Shown piece by piece: positions 5,909 through 6,038 of a stretch of DNA of 6,038 nt; within the stretch, counting starts at the first letter, position 1; the number at the start of each line of letters is the position of its first letter. The position numbers and the translations under genes were made by a program. This DNA comes from DATKCN01 sp035513175 (GTDB taxonomy: Bacteria; Chloroflexota; Chloroflexia; Thermomicrobiales; CFX8). Location of the stretch: assembly GCA_035513175.1 (NCBI GenBank), contig DATKCN010000299.1:1-6038 (forward strand), given 5' to 3'. The notes under the pieces were generated by a model. That model had not been told where the DNA came from and made no database searches. It was given only the letters and a program-made list of their open reading frames with translations.

Positions 5909-5950
5909 GACGAAAACCGACACGTCTGTGCAACACGCGCCTCTCCAACA

Positions 5951-5980
5951 TTGATGCGCGACAATCGCCCCATATACCAT
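5951..5980 (+). promoter_or_regulatory. Sigma-70-like promoter for the gene starting at 6007
   Basis: TTGATG (5951-5956, four of six to -35) and TATACC (5973-5978, four of six to -10) are 16 bases apart; TACCAT (5975-5980) is an alternative -10 at 18 bases. The AT-rich patch stands out from its surroundings. The start would be near 5985, leaving a leader of about 22 bases with a full Shine-Dalgarno. This is the best-looking promoter in the window and implies the next gene is transcribed independently of the DUF1349 gene. Confidence 0.45.
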
Positions 5981-6006
5981 GCTCATTCGACTGTGAGGAG
6001 GGTGGC

Positions 6007-6038
6007 ATGAACGTAGCGCGTCGCACACTGGGCCTCCT
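6007..6038 (+). CDS. Start of an unidentified gene cut by the window edge
   Basis: ATG 6007 follows a strong Shine-Dalgarno AGGAGG (5996-6001) with five bases spacing and a plausible promoter. Only ten codons are visible, MNVARRTLGL. A basic Arg-Arg followed by hydrophobic residues would suit the beginning of a signal peptide or membrane anchor, but this is far too short to assign a product. Confidence 0.6.
   Translation, partial: MNVARRTLGL

Noticed and set aside
5324..6028. 234-codon open frame on the minus strand opposite the DUF1349 gene
   Set aside because: The plus strand has the full DUF1349 motif set. The antisense protein is Val/Gly/Ala/Asp-rich with no family signal and no good ribosome binding site.

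Overview
The window is about 6 kb of GC-rich, densely packed bacterial chromosome. Nearly every gene has a G-rich ribosome binding site and strong G/C preference at third codon positions. An XRE-HTH/NB-ARC regulator, a group I truncated globin, a DUF1330 protein, a manganese-type superoxide dismutase and a DUF1349 protein together suggest a free-living aerobic GC-rich lineage. A Chloroflexota (Thermomicrobia-like) or actinobacterial host would fit, but that placement is inference from style and gene content only. There is no transposase, integrase, tRNA, rRNA or CRISPR array. This looks like ordinary chromosome rather than a mobile island.

Layout from left to right. (1) 1-448, minus: the N-terminal 149 residues of an HTH plus P-loop ATPase regulator, which runs off the left edge. 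(2) 449-692: a divergent control region with a GATCAC/GTGATC inverted repeat. (3) 693-1454, plus: a two-gene operon of a truncated hemoglobin and a DUF1330 protein. It is followed in the same frame, after one amber codon, by 80 more open codons ending at 1697. (4) 1751-3325, minus: a 524-residue protein with a PD-(D/E)XK nuclease-like core near its C-terminal end, convergent with the globin operon. (5) 3326-3549: a divergent gap, then a GTG-started PlsC-type acyltransferase (3550-4206, plus). (6) 4207-4465: a convergent gap with heptamer repeats at both ends and a clear intrinsic terminator for the dismutase. (7) 4466-5080, minus: Mn-type superoxide dismutase. (8) 5081-5308: a divergent gap with four small inverted repeats. 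(9) 5309-5908, plus: a DUF1349 beta-sandwich protein. (10) 6007-6038: the first ten codons of another plus-strand gene behind a good promoter and ribosome binding site.

Functional themes are modest. The globin and the dismutase both handle oxygen or reactive species but are in separate transcription units about 3.4 kb apart, so nothing shows they act together. The globin and DUF1330 genes are 18 bases apart and almost certainly co-transcribed. The divergent HTH/NB-ARC gene is a plausible but unproven regulator of them. The items least explained by known families are the orphan nuclease-like protein and the in-frame open extension after the DUF1330 stop codon.
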